Positions 26,150-33,979 of a stretch of 64,000 nt of DNA are shown here, in pieces; the stretch's first letter is position 1; every line of letters begins with the position of its first letter. The stretch is from Clostridia bacterium. Lineage in GTDB: Bacteria; Bacillota_A; Clostridia; Oscillospirales; CAG-272. The stretch is from assembly GCA_017468115.1 (NCBI GenBank), contig JAFUJS010000004.1:1-64000 (forward strand), given 5' to 3'. The translations under genes were made by a program, and so were the position numbers. The notes under the pieces are model-generated. The model had not been told where the DNA came from. It worked only from the letters and a program-made list of their open reading frames with translations, and did no database searches.

Positions 26150-26178
26150 ATTTTAACACACTTTTTTTATTATGTAAA
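26150..26178 (-). promoter_or_regulatory. sigma-A promoter of mtaB
   Basis: On the - strand: TTTACA (26178-26173), 17-bp spacer, TAAAAT (26155-26150). Confidence 0.7.
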
Positions 26179-26197
26179 CAAAAAACCACAAATTCAC

Positions 26198-26226
26198 TTG
26201 AAAAGGCACCTATAAAATGTTAAAAT
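26198..26226 (+). promoter_or_regulatory. sigma-A promoter of the pseudouridine synthase gene
   Basis: TTGAAA (26198-26203), 17-bp spacer, TAAAAT (26221-26226). Confidence 0.75.
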
Positions 26227-26254
26227 AAATCGAAAGCAAGCTTCGGAGTGTAAA

Positions 26255-27280
26255 ATGAGAGAATTTACTATAAATAAAAATGATGCAGGACAGCGCCTTG
26301 ATAAGTTCGTTCAAAAAACTGTAAAGGGCATACCTGTTTCCTTAATGTATAAGGCTATTCGCTTGAAGAAAATAAAGGTCAACCGCAAAAGGGCGGAGCA
26401 AAAGCAAATGCTTCTTGAGGGGGATACAGTTCAAATGTTCCTTTCCGAGGACCTTTTTGAGGACAAAATCTCTTCAAATGAGCTTTTGTCTGTAAGGGCA
26501 GAAATTAATATTGTCTACGAGGACGAAAATATTTTAATCTGCAATAAGCCCGCAGGCGTGCTTGTCCACAGCGGAGACGGGGATGGCAAAACCAGCGGAG
26601 AGGGTAGTGCAGACGACAGAAACACGCTGATTTATCACATACAGGCATACCTTGCTCAAAAGGGCGAATATAACCCTGCAATGGAAAACTCCTTCGCCCC
26701 GGCTCTATGCAACAGGCTTGACAGAAATACTGCGGGTATGGTTATTTCTGCGAAAAATGCAGAGGCACTAAGGGTGGTAAACGAAAGGATAAAAAGCAAC
26801 CAAATCAGAAAGCAATATTTGTGCGCCGTTCACGGCTCTTTACCCAAAAAGAACGACACGTTGTCGGACTTTTTGATAAAAGACAGCAAAACAAACACGG
26901 TAAAAGTGCTTAAGGAAAAAAGGGCAGGAGCAAAGGAAATAATAACCAAATACGCCCTTGTTGAGTATAACCAAAGGAGCAACCTTTCTCTTGTGGAAAT
27001 TGAGCTTGTAACAGGACGCACGCACCAAATCAGGGCACATATGTCCTCAATCGGCAGCCCCCTTCTTGGAGACGGAAAATACGGCAGCATAGAAAAGGAT
27101 AAGCGGCTTGGTTATAAGCACCAGGCACTATGCGCATACAAGCTTACATTCCTCGAGGCAGAGGATGCTTTATCCTATCTTAACGGCAAAAGCTTCTTTG
27201 TGTGTGCAGAGGATATTTACTTCCTAAGGGAGTTTTCAAGCAGAGCAAGGGAAATAGTCAATAACAAAATTTTCCCATAA
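26255..27280 (+). CDS. RluA-family pseudouridine synthase
   Basis: The 341-aa protein has an N-terminal S4-type RNA-binding domain (GQRLDKFVQKT, KKIKVNRKRAEQ) and a catalytic domain with CNRLDRNTAGMVI (catalytic Asp in RLDRNT) and VTGRTHQIRAHM. It converts uridine to pseudouridine in rRNA or tRNA; which site is not decidable (RluC/RluD-like). It contains a short insert (GDGDGKTSGEGSADD) after the HSG motif. Confidence 0.92.
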   Translation: MREFTINKNDAGQRLDKFVQKTVKGIPVSLMYKAIRLKKIKVNRKRAEQKQMLLEGDTVQMFLSEDLFEDKISSNELLSVRAEINIVYEDENILICNKPAGVLVHSGDGDGKTSGEGSADDRNTLIYHIQAYLAQKGEYNPAMENSFAPALCNRLDRNTAGMVISAKNAEALRVVNERIKSNQIRKQYLCAVHGSLPKKNDTLSDFLIKDSKTNTVKVLKEKRAGAKEIITKYALVEYNQRSNLSLVEIELVTGRTHQIRAHMSSIGSPLLGDGKYGSIEKDKRLGYKHQALCAYKLTFLEAEDALSYLNGKSFFVCAEDIYFLREFSSRAREIVNNKIFP

Positions 27281-27295
27281 AATATAAAAAAAGTG

Positions 27296-27324
27296 TTGAC
27301 AATATTCCTATTTTGTTATACAAT
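27296..27324 (+). promoter_or_regulatory. sigma-A promoter of the LCP-like gene
   Basis: TTGACA (27296-27301), 17-bp spacer, TACAAT (27319-27324). Confidence 0.88.
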
Positions 27325-27372
27325 TATTATAAATAAAAGATTAGAGTTCTTTTTGATACAAGGAGGCTTTTA

Positions 27373-28527
27373 ATGAGCAGTATAAATGAAAGAAGACAAA
27401 GAACAGCCGAAATGGAAATTGAAAACAAGGCTAAATTGGCTGAAACAAACGAAGCTGAGGTAAAGCAAGGCTCTTCTGCAAAGAAGTTCTTGATGGCAAT
27501 TTTGGTAATTGCAATCATCGTTGCTATCGCCCTTCTCGTAATCAACGCAGTTATTGACAGCTATGCAAACGCATTTGCAGAGGTTGACATTGATAACGCA
27601 CAGGCAACCGCAACAATTGATAAGTTGCCACAGTCTGCTCAAGATTTCTATGGTTCTTGGGAAGATTCAATCAAGACAAATTCCACATACAAAAACATGC
27701 ACATCGCTGCTATTGAAAACTATGCTTACGCTTCAAGCAATATTAAGACCAGCGAAAACGTAAACACATACGCAATCTTTGTTGTAAATGATGTAACTGC
27801 TGATGCAAAGGCTGCAGGTACAATTCTTCTTGCATCTGTAAACAAGTCAACAAACAAGGTTACATATGCAACAATCGACACAAGAACACTTGTTTATATT
27901 CCAAGTGCAGATGTTGTTGGTCCAATGGCAGATGCTTACCTTTGGGGTGGTGCTCCACTTCTTGCCAGAACAATCAAGAACAACTATGGCGTAGATATTA
28001 ACGGTTACGTTGAAATGGGCTTTAGTGTAGTTTCTAAGCTTATTAGTTCATACGGTGGAGTTAACATCAATGTTTCCGAAGATGTTGCAGCTGCTATGAA
28101 TGCTGAAATCGCTCTCTATAACGAGCTTGATGCTTACAAGGGCGAAAATGCTGTTAAGACAGTTAGCGCCGGTTCTTCTGTAAATCTCGATGGTATGCAG
28201 GTTGTTGCTTACATTAGATCAAACGGTACAAACAAGAATGCTGCTATTGCAGATGTAGTTAAGGGTCTTGTTCCATCAATGCTTTCTGGCGGATTTAATG
28301 GACTTAAGACTACACTTGATATTGCAAAGGATTCTGTAAACGCATCTATTCCAAGAGAAGATTTTGGTATGTTTATTCAGCTCGCTCTTGCTGCGCAGGG
28401 TGCTTTGAATGATGGTACAGCAGAGGTTGGTACAGCAACACGCATTAACTTCCATCTTTATACAGACTCTTGCGATTATGCAACAGAGAGAACAGCACTT
28501 CAGTCTTTACTTTACGGAACAAAATAA
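27373..28527 (+). CDS. degenerate LytR-CpsA-Psr (LCP) family membrane protein
   Basis: The 384-aa protein has a charged cytoplasmic N-terminus, one membrane helix (LMAILVIAIIVAIALLVI) and an extracytoplasmic LCP-like domain (GTILLASVNKSTNKVTYATIDTRTLVYIP, ADAYLWGGAPLLARTI, LISSYGGVNINV, LDGMQVVAYIRS). LCP enzymes attach glycopolymers to peptidoglycan. Here SIPRD reads TIDTR, YVRSR reads YIRSN, and the final R-x-RQ is absent, so phosphotransfer activity is doubtful. The codons look unusually even and T-ending compared with its neighbours. It has a strong ribosome site (AAGGAGG) and is a single-gene unit. Confidence 0.75.
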   Translation: MSSINERRQRTAEMEIENKAKLAETNEAEVKQGSSAKKFLMAILVIAIIVAIALLVINAVIDSYANAFAEVDIDNAQATATIDKLPQSAQDFYGSWEDSIKTNSTYKNMHIAAIENYAYASSNIKTSENVNTYAIFVVNDVTADAKAAGTILLASVNKSTNKVTYATIDTRTLVYIPSADVVGPMADAYLWGGAPLLARTIKNNYGVDINGYVEMGFSVVSKLISSYGGVNINVSEDVAAAMNAEIALYNELDAYKGENAVKTVSAGSSVNLDGMQVVAYIRSNGTNKNAAIADVVKGLVPSMLSGGFNGLKTTLDIAKDSVNASIPREDFGMFIQLALAAQGALNDGTAEVGTATRINFHLYTDSCDYATERTALQSLLYGTK

Positions 28528-28536
28528 TTACATAAA

Positions 28537-28566
28537 GAAAACGGACTTTCATAGTCCGTTTTCAAT
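28537..28566 (+). terminator. terminator after the LCP-like gene
   Basis: AAACGGACT (28539-28547) pairs with AGTCCGTTT (28553-28561). Confidence 0.88.
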
Positions 28567-28575
28567 TTATATAAC

Positions 28576-28607
28576 TTGTCACCCTGTTTATGTTTACAGG
28601 GTTACAG
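28576..28607 (+). promoter_or_regulatory. BirA operator in front of birA-bioY
   Basis: TTGTCACCC (28576-28584), 14-bp spacer, GGGTTACAG (28599-28607). Each half matches 7 of 9 positions of the known biotin box TTGTAAACC-N14/15-GGTTTACAA, with the known spacing. It lies 10 bp before the birA start, and the product BirA carries a DNA-binding domain, so autoregulation by biotin is likely. Confidence 0.75.
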
Positions 28608-28617
28608 CAGGAGAAAT

Positions 28618-29592
28618 ATGAACACCAAGGAAAAGGTACTTTCAATATTAAATAATAATGTAGGCAGATATGTATCGGGTCAAACGCTGGCACAGCTAAT
28701 TGGTATTAGCCGAAATAGTGTTTGGAAGGCGGTAATGGCGCTTAAAGCACAGGGCTATGATATTTCGTCTCACGCAAGCCGTGGCTATGCATTGATAAAT
28801 CCTGCCGACATTTTCACAGAGGAGAATATAAATAGCTATCTTTCAAATGCTATACCTATTCACATATACGAAAATGCGCCCTCATCAAATAATATTGCTA
28901 AAGAGCTGGCGCAGGCAGGCGCCAAGGAGGGCACAACGGTTGTGGTGCTTTCGCAAAGTGCCGGCAAGGGCAGAATGGGCAGGAGCTTTCTTTCAAGCAG
29001 CACAAATGGACTTTATATGTCCGTTGTTCTAAGACCTAAAATTCCCGTTGACAGGTGTGTTAGCATTACTGTTTTGGGCGCTGTTGCCGTTGCTGAGGCG
29101 ATAGAGGAGGTAGCCCTTTGTCAATGCCAAATCAAATGGGTAAATGATATATATATAAATGATAAAAAGGTTTCGGGCATTCTTACCGAGGCGTCAATTA
29201 ATTTTGAGTGTGCCGGGCTTGAATACGCTGTGATAGGCATCGGTGTCAATATAAGCCAGCCGGAGGGCGGCTTTGACTCGGAAATAAAGGATATAGCCAC
29301 CTCAATTTTTAAGGACAATGCGCCCCCGAATTTTAAGGCAAGGCTGTGCGCAAAAATCCTTGAAAGATTGTTTTATCATTACAACAAAATTGAAGAGCGA
29401 GAATATATAGAACCATATCGCAAAAAATCCTCAATTATAGGCAAAAGTGTTGATGTGCACGTAGGCAACAGAATTGTGCAGGGCATTGCAACCGATATAG
29501 ATGAGGAGGCTCGTCTTGTGGTAAAAACCGACTCCGGAGTTGAAAAATTCAACTCAGGCGAGGCAAGGGTAAGAAAAAATGAGAGCAAATAA
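28618..29592 (+). CDS. birA: bifunctional biotin-protein ligase / biotin operon repressor
   Basis: The 324-aa group II BirA has an N-terminal winged helix (LAQLIGISRNSVWKAVMALK), a ligase core with GRMGR in the biotin/AMP loop and KWVNDIYIN, and a C-terminal SH3-like domain. It activates biotin and attaches it to carboxylases, and represses biotin genes when biotin is plentiful. ATG 28618 follows AGGAGAA. It overlaps bioY by 14 bp. Confidence 0.95.
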   Translation: MNTKEKVLSILNNNVGRYVSGQTLAQLIGISRNSVWKAVMALKAQGYDISSHASRGYALINPADIFTEENINSYLSNAIPIHIYENAPSSNNIAKELAQAGAKEGTTVVVLSQSAGKGRMGRSFLSSSTNGLYMSVVLRPKIPVDRCVSITVLGAVAVAEAIEEVALCQCQIKWVNDIYINDKKVSGILTEASINFECAGLEYAVIGIGVNISQPEGGFDSEIKDIATSIFKDNAPPNFKARLCAKILERLFYHYNKIEEREYIEPYRKKSSIIGKSVDVHVGNRIVQGIATDIDEEARLVVKTDSGVEKFNSGEARVRKNESK

Positions 29593-30097
29593 TATAAGGC
29601 TTCTTACCGAGTGCGCAATTTTTGTGGCACTTATGGCAGTAGCCTCACAGGCTTCCATTCCAACTCCCTTTGTACCGATAACCTTACAATGCCTTGCGGT
29701 TAGTCTTTGCGGCTATTATCTGGGTATTAAGCGGGGCACAATTTCCCTTCTTGTTTATCTTGCTTTAGGTGCGGTTGGCGTCCCTGTGTTTTCTATGCTA
29801 AATGGCGGAATATATGCCTTTTTGGGTCCTACAGGTGGATTTATTATAGGCTTTTTGCCCCTTTGTGTTCTGTGCGCAATAGTGCCGGACAAATGGCAGG
29901 GCGTTTTGCTTGGTATTCTCGGTGTGCTTATATGTCATCTTTTGGGAGTGTTACAGTATAGCTATGTGGGAAATGTGGATTTTTTAACCTCGTTTTTTGC
30001 CGTATCTCTTCCATATATAATAAAGGATATTATTCTTGTGGTGCTAGCCTTTTTCCTTTCAAGGGCTATCAAAAAAAGAATAAGCAGACAGCACTAG
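29579..30097 (+). CDS. bioY: biotin ECF transporter S component
   Basis: The 172-aa protein has about six helices and the BioY signatures IPTPFVPITLQCLAVSLCGY and GGIYAFLGPTGGFIIGF. It takes up biotin using a shared ECF module. Co-expressed with birA; no biotin synthesis genes are in the window, which fits biotin salvage. Confidence 0.95.
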   Translation: MRANNIRLLTECAIFVALMAVASQASIPTPFVPITLQCLAVSLCGYYLGIKRGTISLLVYLALGAVGVPVFSMLNGGIYAFLGPTGGFIIGFLPLCVLCAIVPDKWQGVLLGILGVLICHLLGVLQYSYVGNVDFLTSFFAVSLPYIIKDIILVVLAFFLSRAIKKRISRQH

Positions 30098-30113
30098 GCT
30101 GTCTGCTTTTTTT
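30081..30113. terminator. bidirectional terminator bioY/ung
   Basis: AAGCAGACAGC (30082-30092) pairs with GCTGTCTGCTT (30098-30108). The stem loop includes the bioY stop codon, and the element ends at the ung stop. Confidence 0.9.
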
Positions 30114-30786
30114 ATTCGTTTACGCTGTTCCAATTAATCGGCTCAATGCCGTTTTTAATAAGAAAATCATTAGCTCTGGAAAAGGGTCTTGAGCCGTTAA
30201 AGCCATTGTGTGCTGAAAGCGGCGAGGGGTGTGCTGACTCAATAATCAAATGATGCGGATTTGTAATATATTTCTTTTTAGACCTGGCGTTTGCACCCCA
30301 CAAAATAAACACAACGGGCTGTGGCGCATCATTCAGCTTCTTGATAATTTCGTCGGTAAAAACAGACCAACCGATATTTTGGTGGCTGTTAGCCATTCCC
30401 TCACGCACGGTAAGGGTGGCATTCAGTAAAAGAACACCCTGCGTTGCCCAAGAGGTAAGCTCTCCGTGAGACGGAATTTTCATACCAACATCTCTTTCAA
30501 GCTCCTTGTAAATGTTCACAAGGGAGGGCGGTATTTTTACACCCTTTTTTACCGAAAAGGAAAGACCATGCGCCTGTCCCTCTTCATGGTACGGGTCTTG
30601 ACCCAAGATAGCAATCTTAGTGCCTCTGTACGAGGTATATTTCAGGGCATTAAAAATATCATACATAGACGGATAAATTTTGCGTGTGGAGTATTCCTCC
30701 TTCAAAAAGCTACGGATTTTAAGGTAATATTCCTTCTTAAATTCCTCGCCGATAACCTGGTCCCAATCGTTACCCAAAGTAACCAT
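30112..30786 (-). CDS. ung: uracil-DNA glycosylase
   Basis: The 224-aa family 1 enzyme removes uracil from DNA. It has the catalytic motif GQDPYHEEGQAHGLSFSV, the Leu-loop HPSPLSAHNGF and LLLNATLTV. ATG 30786 is used because AGGGGGTG lies just upstream on the - strand. Confidence 0.97.
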   Translation of the reverse strand: MVTLGNDWDQVIGEEFKKEYYLKIRSFLKEEYSTRKIYPSMYDIFNALKYTSYRGTKIAILGQDPYHEEGQAHGLSFSVKKGVKIPPSLVNIYKELERDVGMKIPSHGELTSWATQGVLLLNATLTVREGMANSHQNIGWSVFTDEIIKKLNDAPQPVVFILWGANARSKKKYITNPHHLIIESAHPSPLSAHNGFNGSRPFSRANDFLIKNGIEPINWNSVNE

Positions 30787-30860
30787 AAAAATCACCCCCT
30801 ACATATCAATTATATCCTACCATTTTTGTTAAAAAAAGTCAATAAAATTAAGGTATTTAC

Positions 30861-30889
30861 TTGAATTATAATGGCTCATATGTTATACT
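30861..30889 (+). promoter_or_regulatory. sigma-A promoter of the ThuA-Gfo/Idh operon
   Basis: TTGAAT (30861-30866), 17-bp spacer, TATACT (30884-30889). Confidence 0.75.
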
Positions 30890-30915
30890 AAGAAAAAAAC
30901 AGCGAGGTACACTAA

Positions 30916-31653
30916 ATGATTAAGGTTACTGTATGGAACGAATATTGGCATGAGCTTAAGGATGAAAAGGTAAAAGAGGTTTATCCTAATGGCATCCACA
31001 ACGCAATTAAGGACTTCCTTGGCACAAACGAGGATATGGAGGTTACTGTTGCAACCCTTCACGATGAGGAGGGTAATTTGAAGGCGGATGCAGGTATTAC
31101 AGACGAGCTTCTTGCTAACACAGATGTTATGCTCTGGTGGGGACACGTAAGACATGGCGAGGTTCCTGACGAAATTGCAATTAAGGTAAAAGAGGCTGTG
31201 CTTGCAGGCATGGGTATTGTTTTCCTTCACTCTGCACACCACTCAAAGCCATTCAAGCTTCTTATGGGTACAACCTGTAATCTTGGCTGGAGAGAGAGCA
31301 ACGACAAGGAAAGGCTTTGGATTCTTGACCACAATCACCCAATTATGGCAGGTCTTAACGATAGATTTATTGAGCTTGAGGCAGAGGAAACATATTCTGA
31401 ACCATTTGGCATTCCCGACCCTGATAAGCTCCTTATGATTGGCTGGTACAACGGCGGCGAGGTTTTCCGTTCTGCGGCAATTTGGCACAGAGAAAACGGT
31501 AAGGTGTTCTACTTCCAGCCCGGTCACGAAACCTTCCCAACCTTCTATAATGAAAACGTACAAAAAATTATTACAAACGCAGTAAGATGGGCTAACCCTG
31601 TTTGCAAAATCACACTTCAGTGCCCATGGGTTGCGAGACTAGAGGAAAAATAA
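30916..31653 (+). CDS. ThuA-like protein
   Basis: The 245-aa protein has a glutamine-amidotransferase-like fold of the ThuA family (KVTVWNEYWHE, MLWWGHVRHGEVPDEI, GMGIVFLHSAHHSKPF, YFQPGHETFPTFYN). ThuA proteins are found in sugar utilisation loci and pair with Gfo/Idh/MocA oxidoreductases; some act on keto-sugars. The stop overlaps the next start by 1 bp, so the two work together. Confidence 0.88.
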   Translation: MIKVTVWNEYWHELKDEKVKEVYPNGIHNAIKDFLGTNEDMEVTVATLHDEEGNLKADAGITDELLANTDVMLWWGHVRHGEVPDEIAIKVKEAVLAGMGIVFLHSAHHSKPFKLLMGTTCNLGWRESNDKERLWILDHNHPIMAGLNDRFIELEAEETYSEPFGIPDPDKLLMIGWYNGGEVFRSAAIWHRENGKVFYFQPGHETFPTFYNENVQKIITNAVRWANPVCKITLQCPWVARLEEK

Positions 31654-32675
31654 TGATAAAACTTGGCATAATCGGTGCAGGCAAAATCTGTCAGGGCTGT
31701 CATATGCCGGCGTACGACAAGCTTGACAATGTGGAAATCGTTGCAATTTGCGACATAAATGATGAAAAGCAAAAAAAGGCGCAGGAAAGATACCCAAATG
31801 CACGCATTTACTCTGACTATGAGCAAATGCTTGATAAGGAAAGCCTTGATGCGGTTGATATCTGTACACCAAACAACATACATTCAAAGGCTGCAATTTA
31901 TGCTCTTAATAAGGGTGTAAATGTAATTTGCGAGAAGCCTGACGCCATAAACACAGAAGAGGCTGAAAAGATGCAGGCGGCAGCAGAGAAAAGCGGCAAA
32001 ACCCTGATGGTTATCAGAAACAACCGTTACCGTGCATCAACAAAGTTCCTAAAGCAGTTTATTGCCGAGGGCAAAATGGGCGAGATTTATGCAGGTCGCT
32101 GCGGCTGGATCAGACGCAGAGGTATCCCGGGCTGGGGCGGCTGGTTTACCGACAAGGCGCAGTCAGGCGGCGGTCCTCTTATCGACCTCGGTGTTCACAT
32201 TATCGACCTGGCTATGTACTTGATGGGCAACCCAAGGCCTGTTACAGTTAGCGGCTCTACATATTCAAAGTTTGCACACACCTCACACTCAAAAACCGAC
32301 GTTGAGGACCTTGCAATGGGCTTCATTCGCTTCGATAACGGCGCTTGCCTGCAGATAGAATTTTCTTGGGCATCCAACATTGAATGCGACCAGATGTTTG
32401 TTGAGCTAAGGGGAGAGAAGGCAGGCTCTCGTATGTCAGGCATTGATAGAAAGTTCGAGGTGTTCACAGAGGAATGTGGCACTAACGTAACTATTAAGCC
32501 GAGCATTGATGATTATGGTGGAATGCCTCATCACGAGGGCAATATTCGCCACTTTATTGATGTTATTGAGGGCAAGGCAGAGCCGGATTTCACACCTGTG
32601 CAGGGTGTAAATATGGTTAAGATTTTAGAGGCAATCTATAAATCAGCTGAGCTTGGCAGAGAAATACAGCTTTAA
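31653..32675 (+). CDS. Gfo/Idh/MocA family sugar oxidoreductase
   Basis: The 340-aa NAD(P)-dependent enzyme has an N-terminal Rossmann fold (KLGIIGAGKICQGCHMPAY), the conserved catalytic-type EKPDAINTEEAEKM, and a C-terminal domain with DLGVHIIDLAMYLMG. It oxidises a sugar or cyclitol, probably one handled by the ThuA partner. ATG 31653 follows GAGGAAA; the longer frame overlaps ThuA by 51 bp. Confidence 0.92.
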   Translation: MIKLGIIGAGKICQGCHMPAYDKLDNVEIVAICDINDEKQKKAQERYPNARIYSDYEQMLDKESLDAVDICTPNNIHSKAAIYALNKGVNVICEKPDAINTEEAEKMQAAAEKSGKTLMVIRNNRYRASTKFLKQFIAEGKMGEIYAGRCGWIRRRGIPGWGGWFTDKAQSGGGPLIDLGVHIIDLAMYLMGNPRPVTVSGSTYSKFAHTSHSKTDVEDLAMGFIRFDNGACLQIEFSWASNIECDQMFVELRGEKAGSRMSGIDRKFEVFTEECGTNVTIKPSIDDYGGMPHHEGNIRHFIDVIEGKAEPDFTPVQGVNMVKILEAIYKSAELGREIQL

Positions 32676-32681
32676 TGTAGC

Positions 32682-33081
32682 AAAGGACACGCCATATGGG
32701 CGAGGTGCGATAAAGCAGTTTTATAAAAAAACAAAAAGGATGAGAAAAATTCTCGTCCTTTTTTCACACTTCTTACCAGCATAGTGTGTTAACCATATTT
32801 CGTTCTTGGCGGTAGATAAGTGATGGTTTTGCTCACGCAAAAGTGATGTTATTCGCTCCGCTCATAATGATGTTGCTCCCGTCTGTCGCAATGATGTGAT
32901 GCTTGCCCACTACGCCGCAAGGCGTAACATCATTTACGCAGTAAACATCACAGGGTGAAGCCGACATCATTTGCCCACATCGAATTTCCCCAAAGCGAGC
33001 ATAGTCGAGCTTCGGGGCTTGCGGGGGCAAACATCGTTCGGCTAACCTGCGATAAAGCAGGTCGCCGTAGGCGTGTCCTTT
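32682..33081. repeat. 400-bp MITE-like element with terminal inverted repeats
   Basis: The outer 12-mer AAAGGACACGCC (32682-32693) is exactly inverted at 33070-33081. Just inside each end is the same 13-mer TGCGATAAAGCAG (32706-32718 and 33048-33060), in the same orientation. The interior holds hairpins (TTTTGC/GCAAAA, TACGCC/GGCGTA) separated by TGATG linkers in the left half and CATCA linkers in the right half. No coding sequence is present, and the element begins 6 nt after the oxidoreductase stop. It fills the 480-bp gap before the pantothenate kinase. Confidence 0.65.
32735..32765 (+). terminator. terminator of the ThuA-Gfo/Idh operon
   Basis: AAGGATGAGAA (32736-32746) pairs with TTCTCGTCCTT (32750-32760), then T-run. 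It lies inside the left part of the MITE-like element. Confidence 0.85.
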
Positions 33082-33093
33082 TTATATATAGTA

Positions 33094-33122
33094 TTGATTT
33101 TTTCTCGTTCCTGTGGTAAAAT
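33094..33122 (+). promoter_or_regulatory. sigma-A promoter of the coaW operon
   Basis: TTGATT (33094-33099), 17-bp spacer ending TGTGG, TAAAAT (33117-33122). Confidence 0.78.
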
Positions 33123-33153
33123 TAATAAAAATGCGCAAAGGAGACATAGACAA

Positions 33154-33978
33154 ATGAGCGTAGTTATTGGTATTGATATCGGTGGAAGCACAACTAAAAT
33201 CGTAGGCTTCGACAGTAATAAAAATCTAATAAATCCAATGTTCGTAACTGCAGATGACCCAATTACATCAATTTACGGTGCCTTTGGTAAGTTTACAGAC
33301 ACAAACGGACTGGGTCTTAATGATATAGAAAAGGTTATGGTAACAGGTGTTGGCTCCTCTTATGTAAATAAGCCCATTTACAACCTAAAATGCGAGGTTA
33401 CACCTGAATTTAAGTGTATCGGTCTTGGCGGACTTTACCTTTCAGGGCTGGATGATGCAATTATTGCCAGCCTTGGCACAGGTACGGCTCTCGTTCATGC
33501 AAGGCGTGGCTTTGCACCGGATTATCTGGGCGGCACAGGCGTTGGCGGTGGCACAATTATGGGACTTTCCCAAAAGCTCCTCGGACTTAATAAGATAGAG
33601 CATATAGACGACCTTGCAAAGACAGGCGATATTACAAATATCGACCTTAAGGTTGGCGATATGTCTAAGGGAGACATCGGACTTACCAGCCATATGACCG
33701 CTTCAAACTTTGGTAAGCTCAGCGACCTGGCTACCAATGGCGACCTTGCGCTGGGTCTTGTAAATATGGTTTTTGAAACCATCGGTATGGTGGCTTATTT
33801 TGCATCAAAGCAGTTTAACATTAAGGATATTGTTTTAACAGGAAACCTTACACAAATGTCTCAAGCACCCAATATTTTCAAGGTTCTTAACGAAATGTTT
33901 GATATGAACTTTGTAATTCCGAAAAACGCACAGTTCAGCACAGTTATAGGCGCAGCCCTTTCATCCTTCGAGAAATAA
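33154..33978 (+). CDS. coaW: type II pantothenate kinase
   Basis: The 274-aa ASKHA-fold kinase has phosphate loop GIDIGGSTTKIVG, the probable catalytic Glu in TPEFKCIG, and adenosine-side motifs ASLGTGTALVHA and GTGVGGGTIMGL. It phosphorylates pantothenate, the first step of coenzyme A synthesis. ATG 33154 follows AAAGGAGAC. The methyltransferase-like gene follows after 1 bp. Confidence 0.9.
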   Translation: MSVVIGIDIGGSTTKIVGFDSNKNLINPMFVTADDPITSIYGAFGKFTDTNGLGLNDIEKVMVTGVGSSYVNKPIYNLKCEVTPEFKCIGLGGLYLSGLDDAIIASLGTGTALVHARRGFAPDYLGGTGVGGGTIMGLSQKLLGLNKIEHIDDLAKTGDITNIDLKVGDMSKGDIGLTSHMTASNFGKLSDLATNGDLALGLVNMVFETIGMVAYFASKQFNIKDIVLTGNLTQMSQAPNIFKVLNEMFDMNFVIPKNAQFSTVIGAALSSFEK

Positions 33979-33979
33979 T

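Noticed and set aside
28585..28598. Hairpin before birA as a terminator
   Set aside because: The palindrome TGTTTATGTTTACA lies between the two BirA half sites and has no T-run; operator is the better explanation.
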